Assembly: GCA_014324115.1 (NCBI GenBank)
Contig: JACOMS010000003.1
Coordinates: forward strand, 1-41,306
Direction: 5' to 3'
DNA: 41,306 nucleotides
Origin: Hyphomonadaceae bacterium
Lineage (GTDB): Bacteria > Pseudomonadota > Alphaproteobacteria > Caulobacterales > Maricaulaceae
How positions within the stretch are numbered: position 1 is the stretch's first letter; every line of letters begins with the position of its first letter. Both the position numbers and the translations under genes were made by a program. A model generated the notes under the pieces. The model was given only the letters and a program-made list of their open reading frames with translations. It did not search any database and was not told where the DNA came from. This document shows, piece after piece, positions 1 to 7,571 of this stretch.

Positions 1-77
1 TTCAAGCCCTGTCGGGCAAGCACCGCGCGGTTCGTCTCACTGGAATAGGCCTTGTCCGCCAGAACACGCACCGCCAA
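1..77 (-). mobile_element. IS5-type transposase fragment, cut by the window edge
   Basis: Read on the minus strand, the first 77 bases encode VLADKAYSSETNRAVLARQG. This matches the well-known DDE-core segment of IS5-superfamily transposases (ADKAYSS followed by an R-x-x-L-x-x-R-G turn). An in-frame stop lies just upstream (near base 82), so the 5' part of the gene is missing here. The gene may continue beyond base 1. It borders the truncated sacsin-like gene and may mark the event that cut that gene. Confidence 0.6.
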
Positions 78-239
78 TCAATCAATGCCCCAACCTTGCG
101 CAGCACATTGTCCGACGCAACCCGCTCCAAAAGCGAACCCATAAAGAAGTCCATGCAAGCCCCCAGTTAAATGCTATCGCTGAAGCCAATCGTACTTCAT
201 TAAACAACAACAAAATACCCCCAACATACGCAATTTCGC

Positions 240-557
240 AACAGTCTCCGATCGAATGTTTGTCCTTTTTAGTGCTATGGGCGATGTCACAGACACCCCG
301 CACGTCAGCATCGCTGAACGGGATTCCGAAATGGGACAGTATGAGCGTGTCGTCTGTTAACTCGAACGAAACTTTGCCCAATCCTTTCCCGGAGGCCCCT
401 CGGTGGCGCAACGCATCTTCGGCATTTTGCAGCAACTCAAAGATAAAATGGGGCCGATCATCATATTGTTCCTCAAACAGAGTCCGCCCGATCCGGGCGA
501 AAGCTTTGCCGTACTTTTTTGATTTTCATTGCGTATCGACTCGTAGTCGGATGCCAT
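240..557 (-). pseudogene. Sacsin-like GHKL ATPase gene, N-terminal remnant with frameshift
   Basis: Two overlapping frames join into one recognisable N-terminus. It starts with MASDYESIRNENQ at 557, shifts frame in a run of six A residues near 520, and continues as YGKAFARIG, FEEQYDDRPHFIFELLQNAE and LILSHFGIPFSDADV. FELLQNAEDA matches the ATP-binding N-box (E-x-x-x-N-x-x-D-A) of sacsin/Hsp90-like ATPases. Similarity stops after STKKDKHSIG near 243, just before the expected glycine-rich G-F-G-I-G-F-K lid motif, so the rest of what is usually a very large protein is lost. One extra A would restore the frame. Such ATPases are often found in defence or accessory islands, but this copy is almost certainly inactive. 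Confidence 0.7.
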
Positions 558-696
558 TGCTACGCCTCGCTATTTTTGATAATCCCGAATTACGCCGCGA
601 GCTCCATAACAGAGCCCCTCGCAAAACTTACAATAGCCGGGGGCCGGTTGTTCCGCATGGCGGTGGCACAGGATAGCACAATATGGGGATGCCTTT

Positions 697-1719
697 TTAC
701 TGCATGATCATATCCGCCAGTTTTTCACCTGATCCCGCACAGAGCGTCCATCCCATATGGCCGTGACCTGCATTAAGCCAGATACCGGAAATATCTGTCG
801 GGCCGATGAGAGGACAACCCGTTTCCGAGACCGGCCTGTCACCACTCCACCTGGAAATCGGTTCAGCCAACCGCCTGACAATATCCGGCGCAATGTTTTC
901 CCAGATATCGCGTAAAACTTCCGGATCATCCTTACCGATTGTACCTGACAGGCGGATTTGATCTTCAAATACTGTCAGGGCCGAATGGCTCGCATCGTGG
1001 ATAATCGGGCGAGCGGGAAGTGGGGTGTCCGGTTTTTCAAAATTCAATGTATGCCCGCGCACGGCCTTGACCGGTATGTCGAGGCCGATTTGACGGCCCA
1101 GATTTATACTCCCCGTTCCCGCAGCCAGTATGATGTGATCGGCTTTTATTTCGGTGTTTTGCATTGAAACGGTCAGGGAGTTTTTATCTATATTGATGTT
1201 TTCGAGTTTATAGAAAAATTCGACGCCCCGGGAATGCAGGTCATGTTCCAGCGCACAGCAGTATCGCCGCGCATCACCGGAAAAATCATTCGGAAACAGC
1301 AGCGCATATCTCCCATATGTAAACGGCTCTCCATTTATGACCTTTGCCTCAACGCCGATATCGCGATATTTCTCAAGCGCCTCTTCGCCCGGATATCGGC
1401 TGTCGAACAACTGCACACAGCCGGTCTGCCGGTCTGCATCCGACAATCCCAAACCCCGCATGCGCGCCTCAATCAGGTGGCGGGACAGATTACCCGTTTC
1501 GACGAGGTCTTTAAGTGTTTCCGCATCAATGTCAGGTCTATGCCAAGGCCGGGCCTGGCTGGGATGAATCATGCCGGAATTGCAGAAGCTGCTTCCCTGG
1601 GCCGGGCCGACGTTCCTGTCCAGAACCGTCAGACGTACACCGCGCCGATTGAGGCTGTCAGCGGTCGACAGACCGATTAACCCGGCCCCGATAATAACAA
1701 TATGCGGCGTGCTCTGCAT
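697..1719 (-). CDS. FAD-dependent amino-acid oxidoreductase, DadA-like
   Basis: This 340-residue protein is a DAO-family flavoenzyme resembling D-amino-acid dehydrogenase small subunits. It has an N-terminal dinucleotide-binding motif GAGLIG (residues 11-16), the substrate-side segment SSFCNSGMI, and a C-terminal FAD-closing region around LNAGHGHMGWTLC. Such enzymes oxidise D-amino acids or related amines to keto acids and pass electrons to the membrane chain. The substrate cannot be told from sequence. I chose the ATG at 1719 because the Rossmann strand begins a few residues later. An ATG at 1749 would add ten residues of low-complexity sequence, and neither start has a convincing ribosome site. 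It is shorter than typical DadA (about 415-430 aa). It stands alone, transcribed toward the window's left edge. Confidence 0.8.
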   Translation of the reverse strand: MQSTPHIVIIGAGLIGLSTADSLNRRGVRLTVLDRNVGPAQGSSFCNSGMIHPSQARPWHRPDIDAETLKDLVETGNLSRHLIEARMRGLGLSDADRQTGCVQLFDSRYPGEEALEKYRDIGVEAKVINGEPFTYGRYALLFPNDFSGDARRYCCALEHDLHSRGVEFFYKLENINIDKNSLTVSMQNTEIKADHIILAAGTGSINLGRQIGLDIPVKAVRGHTLNFEKPDTPLPARPIIHDASHSALTVFEDQIRLSGTIGKDDPEVLRDIWENIAPDIVRRLAEPISRWSGDRPVSETGCPLIGPTDISGIWLNAGHGHMGWTLCAGSGEKLADMIMQ

Positions 1720-1918
1720 CGGCGGGCGACTACAACAGGACAAACGCATTTCCCAGCCGGAGCGTCAAAGAAATACGCATTAAAAATCGTCGCCGCACAT
1801 TGCGCGCCTGCCTCGGGATCCCGCGATTCAAACATTCAAAACAGCGCCCGAACCGAAAGCCAGCCAAAGCCGTCCCCATCCGGCGGTTGACGGTTCTGTT
1901 AAAGGCGAAAGGGATGAA

Positions 1919-2410
1919 TCATTCGGTCGCTTTAACAACTTCGGCGGGGTTTCGTACCGGTGCCTTACGGCGGCTTGTGGATTTCGGTACATCTTTGGCA
2001 GCAGTGTCGGACTCCGTGGTGACGATAACGGGGTCACCCGCATCGGTCTGTACGACTTCAAGTGCGGCCGGAACCGCCTTTTCATCACTCTCCTTGTCCG
2101 GGGGGTTTTTTGTTGAATAATTGGATCTGGGTGGATAGGGTTCCCGCTTCCCGTTTTCCTGATTGAAACCGTCCCGATTCATGTGTTTGGCTTCTTCCAT
2201 TTCATTGACCATACGCAGGTAGTGTTCGGCATGCTGACGGTAATTCTCCGCCCTTACACGACTACCCCCGCTCGCCGCGCCGCGGGCCAATGCCTCATAT
2301 TTGTCAAAAATCTGTTTGGCAGAACCGCGAACCTTGACGTCCGCTCCGTTGCTTTCCATTGAAAAGTTGGCAGTGCTGTTGCTGCTGCCGCGGCTCCGTC
2401 GACGTTTCAT
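1919..2410 (-). CDS. DUF4167 domain protein
   Basis: A 163-residue protein starting MKRRRSRGSSNS, with the DUF4167 core immediately after: a 'SNGADVKVRG' strand, then QIFDKYEALARGA and AENYRQHAEHYLRMV. The rest is long, polar and probably disordered. This family is characteristic of Alphaproteobacteria and usually sits next to prmC, as here. Its function is unknown; the basic N-terminus suggests nucleic-acid binding, but that is inference. The start at 2410 has a GGGA-type ribosome site about ten bases upstream. A longer reading frame from 2545 adds 45 residues outside the family and is unlikely. Confidence 0.85.
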   Translation of the reverse strand: MKRRRSRGSSNSTANFSMESNGADVKVRGSAKQIFDKYEALARGAASGGSRVRAENYRQHAEHYLRMVNEMEEAKHMNRDGFNQENGKREPYPPRSNYSTKNPPDKESDEKAVPAALEVVQTDAGDPVIVTTESDTAAKDVPKSTSRRKAPVRNPAEVVKATE

Positions 2411-2584
2411 GCATGCATTCCCTACATTCTCTGCGTCCCATACCACACCTGACGCATCATCTTGTTTCCCGGGCGAAGTGAGGGGTACCTCCTGTTCAAA
2501 CCACCTCATCCTCCCAACCCTAGCAAAGCCGTTTGCTCGCGCCAAGTCTTTTTTGGCACAGTCCCTGAATAATTATTCGCTCCC

Positions 2585-3487
2585 TCAGGCTGCATAAACA
2601 ATCCGGTCGTGTCCGGACAGATCCTGTCTGATACGAATATCGGTAAAGCCCGTGGCTTCCAGCAACGCACGTACGGATGGACCCTGATCGTATCCGGTTT
2701 CGAAAAGAACTTTTCCGCCAGGCGTCAGATAAGCGTGCATCCGCGAAATAATATCCCGGTAAGCTCCGAGACCATCCGCCTCGCCTCGCAGAGCCAGATC
2801 AGGATCATAATCAACAACTTCCCCGGGCAGGGAGTACATCGCCGCGTCAGAAATATAGGGCGGGTTTGACAGGATGAGATCAAACTGTCCGGTTACATTT
2901 TCAAACCAGCGGCTTTGAAGAAGCTCTATGTGCGCCTCAACCTGATGCGCTGCGGCATTCTGCCGGGCGACGTTGAGTGCAGCCTGCGAAAGATCGACTC
3001 CGACACCGATTGCATTGTCGCATTCCGCCAGGCAGGATACCAGGATCGCACCCGACCCTACACCCAGATCCAGCACTCTTGGTTTGTCCGTTTTTCTCAG
3101 GATATTCACGGCCTGTTCCACGAGCAACTCTGTTTCAGGGCGTGGTGACAAAACATCTTTACTGATGTCAAATCGTCTGCCGTAAAACCAGACATGGCCA
3201 AGTATATTGTCCAGAGGTTCCCCCGAGAGTCGGCGCTCCAGTAAAAAATTTATGTCTTTGGTGTGGGTTTTCGATAAAATTTGATCCCGGCAGCAGATTT
3301 GTTCCGTGCGTTCAAGGCCCGTTACGTGCGTCATGAGCCACACAGCCTCCCGCCCGGCATTCTCTGTCACGCCGCTTTTGCGCAGTGCTTTTCGGACTGT
3401 CCGGTATGTCTGTTCTATGGACAGCAAGGCTTGATTCACCGGTTTTTTGTGCCGGAATTTAACCCGGTAAAGGCAATAAAAGCCCAA
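2585..3487 (-). CDS. prmC: Release-factor glutamine methyltransferase PrmC (HemK)
   Basis: PrmC methylates the glutamine of the GGQ motif in release factors RF1 and RF2, using S-adenosylmethionine. Seen in the sequence: an N-terminal helical domain, LSPRPETE (about residues 113-120), SAM motif I DLGVGSG (140-146), and the catalytic NPPY (208-211) in SNPPYISDAAM. The length of 300 residues fits the family. The gene lies just upstream of DUF4167, as in other Alphaproteobacteria. prfA, the usual partner upstream, is absent; an alpha/beta hydrolase gene ends 36 bp upstream instead. The first residues (MGFYCLYRVKF) are not conserved, so the true start may be a little further in. Confidence 0.95.
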   Translation of the reverse strand: MGFYCLYRVKFRHKKPVNQALLSIEQTYRTVRKALRKSGVTENAGREAVWLMTHVTGLERTEQICCRDQILSKTHTKDINFLLERRLSGEPLDNILGHVWFYGRRFDISKDVLSPRPETELLVEQAVNILRKTDKPRVLDLGVGSGAILVSCLAECDNAIGVGVDLSQAALNVARQNAAAHQVEAHIELLQSRWFENVTGQFDLILSNPPYISDAAMYSLPGEVVDYDPDLALRGEADGLGAYRDIISRMHAYLTPGGKVLFETGYDQGPSVRALLEATGFTDIRIRQDLSGHDRIVYAA

Positions 3488-3523
3488 TGATAATCATGGA
3501 AACCGGAATGGCATTATCTGTTG

Positions 3524-4300
3524 TCATGAGTATAGCCCCTCAATTATATCCGTGACTGTATTTCGCAGGCGCGTCAGATCTTCGGGCCGCGACAGGCTGT
3601 GATCTCCGCCCTTGATCAGGGTCATCGTCACGTCTGTTGAAGTCAAAGCATCGACCACGCGATAGGCATAATCCCACGGCACGATAGTATCGCTCAGGCC
3701 CTGCAATACTCTGACGGGGCCGTTAAAACAAATAGACGCATCCAGCAGTTGATGGGTCCGGCCGTCATTTATCAATTCACGACTATATTCACAGGGGTCG
3801 TCATAATTTGACGGTTCATAATATATGCCGTCTTCCACGACAGCGCGTCGGGCCTCTTCCGGCCAGTTGGCCCATATCAGTTTTTCGGTAAAATCCGGCG
3901 CCGGGTTGATTAATACAAGTCCTTTTACACGTTCCGGCCTGGCCCGTGCGGCCAACAAGGATGACCACCCCCCCATGGACGATCCGACAAGTATGACATC
4001 GCCTTTGACGCATCCGTCAATAATCTGAACAATATCCCGGCTCCAGCGTGAAATCGTGCCGTCACGAAACCGGCCTGTGCTCTGTCCGTGCCCGAAATAA
4101 TCAAAACGGATATAGGCCTGTCCGGTCCTGATCGCCCAGCTGTGCAGGAATAGCGCCTTGTTGCCCTCCATGTCGGATTTCAGGCCGCCGCACCAGATGA
4201 GTGTCGGCGCCTGACCTTCGACCTGTTTGTATGCCAGTTTTTCGCTTTCACTCCCTGCAAAACCGGGTGCGTCCAGGAATTTGATTGCGCGATCCGTCAC
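3524..4300 (-). CDS. Alpha/beta hydrolase (ABHD10-like esterase fold)
   Basis: This 258-residue cytoplasmic hydrolase has a full catalytic set: the nucleophile elbow GSSMGG (Ser near residue 108), an acid in GLSDTIVPWDYA, and a histidine in GGDHSLS near the C-terminus. The early motif WCGGLKSDMEG and the strand FDYFGHGQS supply the oxyanion-side loop. The substrate is unknown; members cleave esters or thioesters. A hydrolase of this type often precedes infC in Alphaproteobacteria, but here it is divergent from a glycosyltransferase. I chose the GTG at 4300 because the reading frame upstream runs antisense through the glycosyltransferase and shows no family similarity. The ribosome site is weak, so the start is tentative. 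It may be co-transcribed with prmC. Confidence 0.8.
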   Translation of the reverse strand: MTDRAIKFLDAPGFAGSESEKLAYKQVEGQAPTLIWCGGLKSDMEGNKALFLHSWAIRTGQAYIRFDYFGHGQSTGRFRDGTISRWSRDIVQIIDGCVKGDVILVGSSMGGWSSLLAARARPERVKGLVLINPAPDFTEKLIWANWPEEARRAVVEDGIYYEPSNYDDPCEYSRELINDGRTHQLLDASICFNGPVRVLQGLSDTIVPWDYAYRVVDALTSTDVTMTLIKGGDHSLSRPEDLTRLRNTVTDIIEGLYS

Positions 4301-4339
4301 GATGTTGGACGTACAGGCAATGTTGCTATGGGTAGCCAG

Positions 4340-5443
4340 ATGAATGTGTTGCAAGTCGTGCCGGAGCTCAACGCCGGTGGCGTCGAGCGCACGACCATCG
4401 AAATCGCCGAAGCTCTGCATATCGCCGGGCACGTCGCACATGTCGCCAGTGCGGGCGGGTGGATGGAGTCTGAACTCATGACCCATGGTACCGTCCTGCA
4501 CAAATTCGCCGCGGGCAGTAAAAACCCGCTTCGTATGGCCTTTGCCACGAGTCGACTGATCGATATCATAAAAAAACACAGCATCAACATTGTCCACGCC
4601 CGTTCCCGTTCTTCGGCTTGGTCGGCTTGGCGCGCGGCCCGCAGGACCGACTGTGCCTTTGTGACCACGTTTCACGGAATTTACAAGGCAAATAACCCAC
4701 TCAAAAGAACCTACAATTCCATCATGACAAAAGGAGAGATAGTCATCGCCAATTCGGAATTTACCAAAGCACATATTATCAGAGCGCACCGCACAAGTCC
4801 GGATATTATCAGAGTCATTCCGCGCGGTGTGGATATGGCACAATATCATCCTGCATCTGTCACAGGGGGTATGATCGCGCGGCAAAGACAGGCCTGGGGG
4901 GTTAGCCCTGTTCAAAAAATTATTCTCCTGCCCGGGCGGCTGACGCGCTGGAAGGGGCAGACGGTAGCCATAAGAGCTCTCGAAAAATTACCTGAAAACT
5001 TTACCCTGATTTGTCTCGGCGATGCCCGGGGACGTAATCAATTTGTCGAGACGCTCCGGCGGCTGGCACGCGAGTTTGGCGTTGATCACCGCGTCAAATT
5101 CCCCGGACACAGCACGGATATGCCGGCAGCCCTGATGAGCGCTGATATTGTCATCTCGACCTCAATCCAACCTGAGGCTTTTGGCCGGGTTATGGCCGAG
5201 GCCCAGGCCATGGGCCGTCCTGTGATTGCCTCAGCCCTTGGCGGCAGTCTTGAGACCGTCAAACCGGGCGAAACAGGCATGCTGGTTCCGCCCGATGACC
5301 CAGACGCTCTTTCAGTGGCCATTCTGGATATATCAGACTGGCGGGATTATGACCCTGTCGCCGCAAGAGCGCATATCATGGGCCGGTTCTCGAAAAAAAG
5401 TCTCCAGGCAGCGACCTTGAGGGTATATCAGGACTTGTTGTAA
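4340..5443 (+). CDS. Glycosyltransferase family 4
   Basis: A 367-residue GT-B-fold retaining glycosyltransferase. The start region VVPELNAGGVERTT is the acceptor-side glycine loop typical of GT4 enzymes. The C-terminal half shows LLPGRLTRWKGQ and the donor-site E-x7-E region in QPEAFGRVMAEAQAMGRP. It probably moves a sugar from a nucleotide donor to a lipid or polysaccharide precursor at the inner face of the membrane, though donor and acceptor cannot be predicted. An ATG at 4328 would add four residues; the ATG at 4340 starts directly on the first beta strand. It sits between the hydrolase and infC, where many relatives have no extra gene. Confidence 0.88.
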   Translation: MNVLQVVPELNAGGVERTTIEIAEALHIAGHVAHVASAGGWMESELMTHGTVLHKFAAGSKNPLRMAFATSRLIDIIKKHSINIVHARSRSSAWSAWRAARRTDCAFVTTFHGIYKANNPLKRTYNSIMTKGEIVIANSEFTKAHIIRAHRTSPDIIRVIPRGVDMAQYHPASVTGGMIARQRQAWGVSPVQKIILLPGRLTRWKGQTVAIRALEKLPENFTLICLGDARGRNQFVETLRRLAREFGVDHRVKFPGHSTDMPAALMSADIVISTSIQPEAFGRVMAEAQAMGRPVIASALGGSLETVKPGETGMLVPPDDPDALSVAILDISDWRDYDPVAARAHIMGRFSKKSLQAATLRVYQDLL

Positions 5444-5478
5444 AATGGGCACACTTCCCTAAAAGTGAGGGTCCATTT
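5443..5478 (+). other. Imperfect hairpin between the glycosyltransferase and infC
   Basis: An outer arm AAATGG (5443-5448) pairs with CCATTT (5473-5478), and an inner arm CACTT (5452-5456) pairs with AAGTG (5463-5467). It begins at the last base of the glycosyltransferase stop codon. No T-run follows, so it is a poor intrinsic terminator. It could be a leader element of infC. A promoter-like TTGACG at 5477-5482 overlaps its 3' arm, but I see no good -10 partner. Confidence 0.3.
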
Positions 5479-5541
5479 GACGCAAAAGCCTTGAAATTTC
5501 ACCTCTTGTCCCACACGTACCCAGTTGTTTTTAGCAGCCGC

Positions 5542-5557
5542 AGGAGATTTCGATATA
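5542..5557 (+). promoter_or_regulatory. infC ribosome site and AUA start codon
   Basis: AGGAG at 5542-5546 is followed after eight bases by ATA at 5555-5557, in frame with IF-3. No ATG, GTG or TTG in this frame lies at suitable spacing; the nearest, a TTG at 5525, lies upstream of the AGGAG. Starting at ATA gives M-A-I-R-P, a normal IF-3 N-terminus. Rare AUU/AUC/AUA starts are a known feature of infC and let IF-3 limit its own synthesis. Confidence 0.75.
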
Positions 5558-6097
5558 GCCATACGACCCCATGCCGCGCCACCGTCTAAAAAAACCAAGG
5601 GTCCCCGCCTAAACAGAGATATTGAAGCGCACACAGTGCTTCTCATCGACTCAAACGGTGAAAAACGCGGAGTCGTCCCTATAGATGAAGCTCTTGATGC
5701 GGCCCGGAGGGTCGACCTTGATTTGGTAGAGGTAGCCCCGAATTCCGACGTGCCTGTCGTGAAAATCCTTGACTACGGGAAGTTGCGCTTCGAACAGCAG
5801 AAGAAAAAAGCCGCCCAGCGTAAAAGTCAGCGCACTCAGGATATCAAGGAAATAAAAATGCGTCCCAATATTGATGACCACGACTATGAAACCAAGACCA
5901 AACACATGACACGTTTTTTTGGGCGTGGTGACAAGGTGAAGGTCACAATCCGTTTTCGGGGTCGCGAAATGGTGCATATGAATCGCGGCGCGGACCTGCT
6001 GAAACGTGTCAAGGAAGATTTTGACGACATTGCCAAGATTGAGTTTGAACCCAGGACCGAAGGTCGCGTTATGACGATGGTGATGGCGCCAAAATGA
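5555..6097 (+). CDS. infC: Translation initiation factor IF-3
   Basis: IF-3 binds the 30S subunit, prevents early joining of 50S and proofreads the start codon and initiator tRNA. The 180-residue protein shows the N-domain start KGPRLNRDI, then VVPIDEALDAARRVDLDLVE, the linker helix YGKLRFEQQKKKAAQ, and the C-domain with IKMRPNIDDHDYETK and the closing VMTMVMAPK. The length is normal. The AUA start at 5555 is supported by spacing to AGGAG and by the family N-terminus. infC is usually followed by rpmI-rplT-pheS-pheT; here pheS follows after a 282-base gap and rpmI-rplT are displaced to 11.1-11.7 kb on the opposite strand. Confidence 0.95.
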   Translation: MAIRPHAAPPSKKTKGPRLNRDIEAHTVLLIDSNGEKRGVVPIDEALDAARRVDLDLVEVAPNSDVPVVKILDYGKLRFEQQKKKAAQRKSQRTQDIKEIKMRPNIDDHDYETKTKHMTRFFGRGDKVKVTIRFRGREMVHMNRGADLLKRVKEDFDDIAKIEFEPRTEGRVMTMVMAPK

Positions 6098-6180
6098 TTC
6101 GGCACGGGGAATTTAACCCCAGAATCGATTAACACGCTGCGGTAGGTGATCCTGCGAGAGGTGTGGAATTCGTGGATCGC

Positions 6181-6240
6181 CCCGGCGGCAGCAAAGCCGA
6201 CAATCCGGGCAAAATTTGCTTTGCTACCGTTCTCGCCGGG
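6181..6240 (+). repeat. Long stem-loop in the infC-pheS gap
   Basis: CCCGGC (6181-6186) pairs with GCCGGG (6235-6240). Inside it GGCAGCAAAGC (6187-6197) pairs with GCTTTGCTACC (6218-6228) with one C-A mismatch. The loop is about 20 bases, and a short unpaired bulge lies on the 3' side. No T-run follows. It lies where rpmI-rplT are normally found, 140 bases before pheS. It could be a leader of pheST, an mRNA-processing site or the scar of the lost genes. The rest of the 6098-6379 gap holds no gene I can support. Confidence 0.55.
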
Positions 6241-6379
6241 AGATTTCCCCAGCCCTTCGGCCTTTTTCAGCGATTATGGGGTTGAGTCCCATGACGAGTC
6301 GGGGCGGGACAGGCTCTGATATGGTTGACCCTTCCCGACTTTCACCTCATGAGGCGCGATCCTTGAGGATGTAGTAAAA

Positions 6380-7489
6380 ATGACCGACATAACTGCTATC
6401 CATGCCAAATATGCCAGGTTGATTGATACCTCCGACAGCCTGTCCAGGCTTGACGATATCCGCGTCTCGGCCCTCGGCAGGAAGGGTGAAATTTCCATGA
6501 TGATGCGGGGATTGGGTGAGATGACCCTGGACGAGAAAAAAGTTATGGGCCCGGCGCTCAATGGGCTGAAAAATGACATCGCCGCACTGATAGAAACGCG
6601 CAAAACCGCACTTGAAAATGAAGCATTGAACAAGGCGCTGGCATCCGAGACCCTCGACATGTCCCTGCCCGTGAATATAGGCATGGGTACGCTCCATCCC
6701 GTACAACAGGTCATGGAAGAAATAACCGTTATTTTCTCTGACACGGGATTTTCTGTTGTCGAAGGCCCGGATATTGAGGATGATTTTCATAATTTCACAG
6801 CACTGAACTTTCCACCGGATCACCCCGCCCGGGACATGCACGATACGTTTTTTATGGTACCTGACGAAACAGAAAGCGGGAAAGACGTGAAGAGACAAAC
6901 CGGGAAACATACAAGCGAACAGAAGGTTCTGCGTACACACACATCACCCGTGCAGATCCGTACAATGATCAATCGAAAACCGCCTATCCGCATCATAGCG
7001 CCGGGTCGCACCTATCGCTGCGACAGTGATCAGACCCACACGCCCATGTTTCATCAGGTCGAAGGGTTGGCGATTGACGGGGACATCCACATGGGACACC
7101 TCAAGGGCTGTCTGATAAATTTTGTTTCGGCCTTTTTTGAAAACGATGTCGATGTACGTTTCCGCCCGCATCACTTTCCCTTCACCGAACCGTCGGCGGA
7201 AATGGATGTACGCTATGAGCGAGTCGGCTCCGAAATTCGCATAGGCCAAGGCGACAAATGGATGGAAATCCTCGGCTGCGGCATGGTGCATCCCGATGTG
7301 CTCCGCGCCTGTAACCTCAACCCGGACGAACACCAGGGTTTCGCCTTCGGTATGGGGGTCGACAGATTAGCCATGCTCAAATACGGCATACCGGATCTGC
7401 GTGATATGTTCGCCGCTGACACACGATGGCTCGCGCATTACGGGTTCAGCCCGTTGTTGCAGGCGAATTTGGCGACCGGGTTGAGTTAG
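6380..7489 (+). CDS. pheS: Phenylalanine-tRNA ligase alpha subunit
   Basis: PheS carries the catalytic site of the alpha2-beta2 enzyme that charges tRNA-Phe. The 369-residue protein has an N-terminal helical arm (about residues 1-90) that grips tRNA. The catalytic domain shows [13 protein letters not shown], the motif-2 region [20 protein letters not shown], and motif 3 in [19 protein letters not shown] near the end. An extra polar segment ([17 protein letters not shown]) before the LRTHTSP motif is slightly longer than usual. The ATG at 6380 has GAGGA about eleven bases upstream. pheT follows after an 82-base gap and is presumably co-transcribed. Confidence 0.97.
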   Translation: MTDITAIHAKYARLIDTSDSLSRLDDIRVSALGRKGEISMMMRGLGEMTLDEKKVMGPALNGLKNDIAALIETRKTALENEALNKALASETLDMSLPVNIGMGTLHPVQQVMEEITVIFSDTGFSVVEGPDIEDDFHNFTALNFPPDHPARDMHDTFFMVPDETESGKDVKRQTGKHTSEQKVLRTHTSPVQIRTMINRKPPIRIIAPGRTYRCDSDQTHTPMFHQVEGLAIDGDIHMGHLKGCLINFVSAFFENDVDVRFRPHHFPFTEPSAEMDVRYERVGSEIRIGQGDKWMEILGCGMVHPDVLRACNLNPDEHQGFAFGMGVDRLAMLKYGIPDLRDMFAADTRWLAHYGFSPLLQANLATGLS

Positions 7490-7571
7490 TGGCTCATAGC
7501 ACATGAAACGAACATTATGCCGCAAGTATTCACCAGTGTAAAGATTTCGTTGATTTTATAGAGGTACTTTC

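Noticed and set aside
4301-4915. A 200-residue N-terminal extension of the alpha/beta hydrolase
   Set aside because: It runs antisense through the well-supported glycosyltransferase gene and shows no hydrolase-family sequence.
5443-5478. Intrinsic terminator after the glycosyltransferase
   Set aside because: The stem is AT-rich and interrupted, and no T-run follows.
6160-6288. A GTG-started frame of about 42 codons before pheS as a Phe leader peptide
   Set aside because: It has only a few scattered Phe codons and no run of them, no good ribosome site and no terminator/antiterminator pair, so attenuation is not supported.
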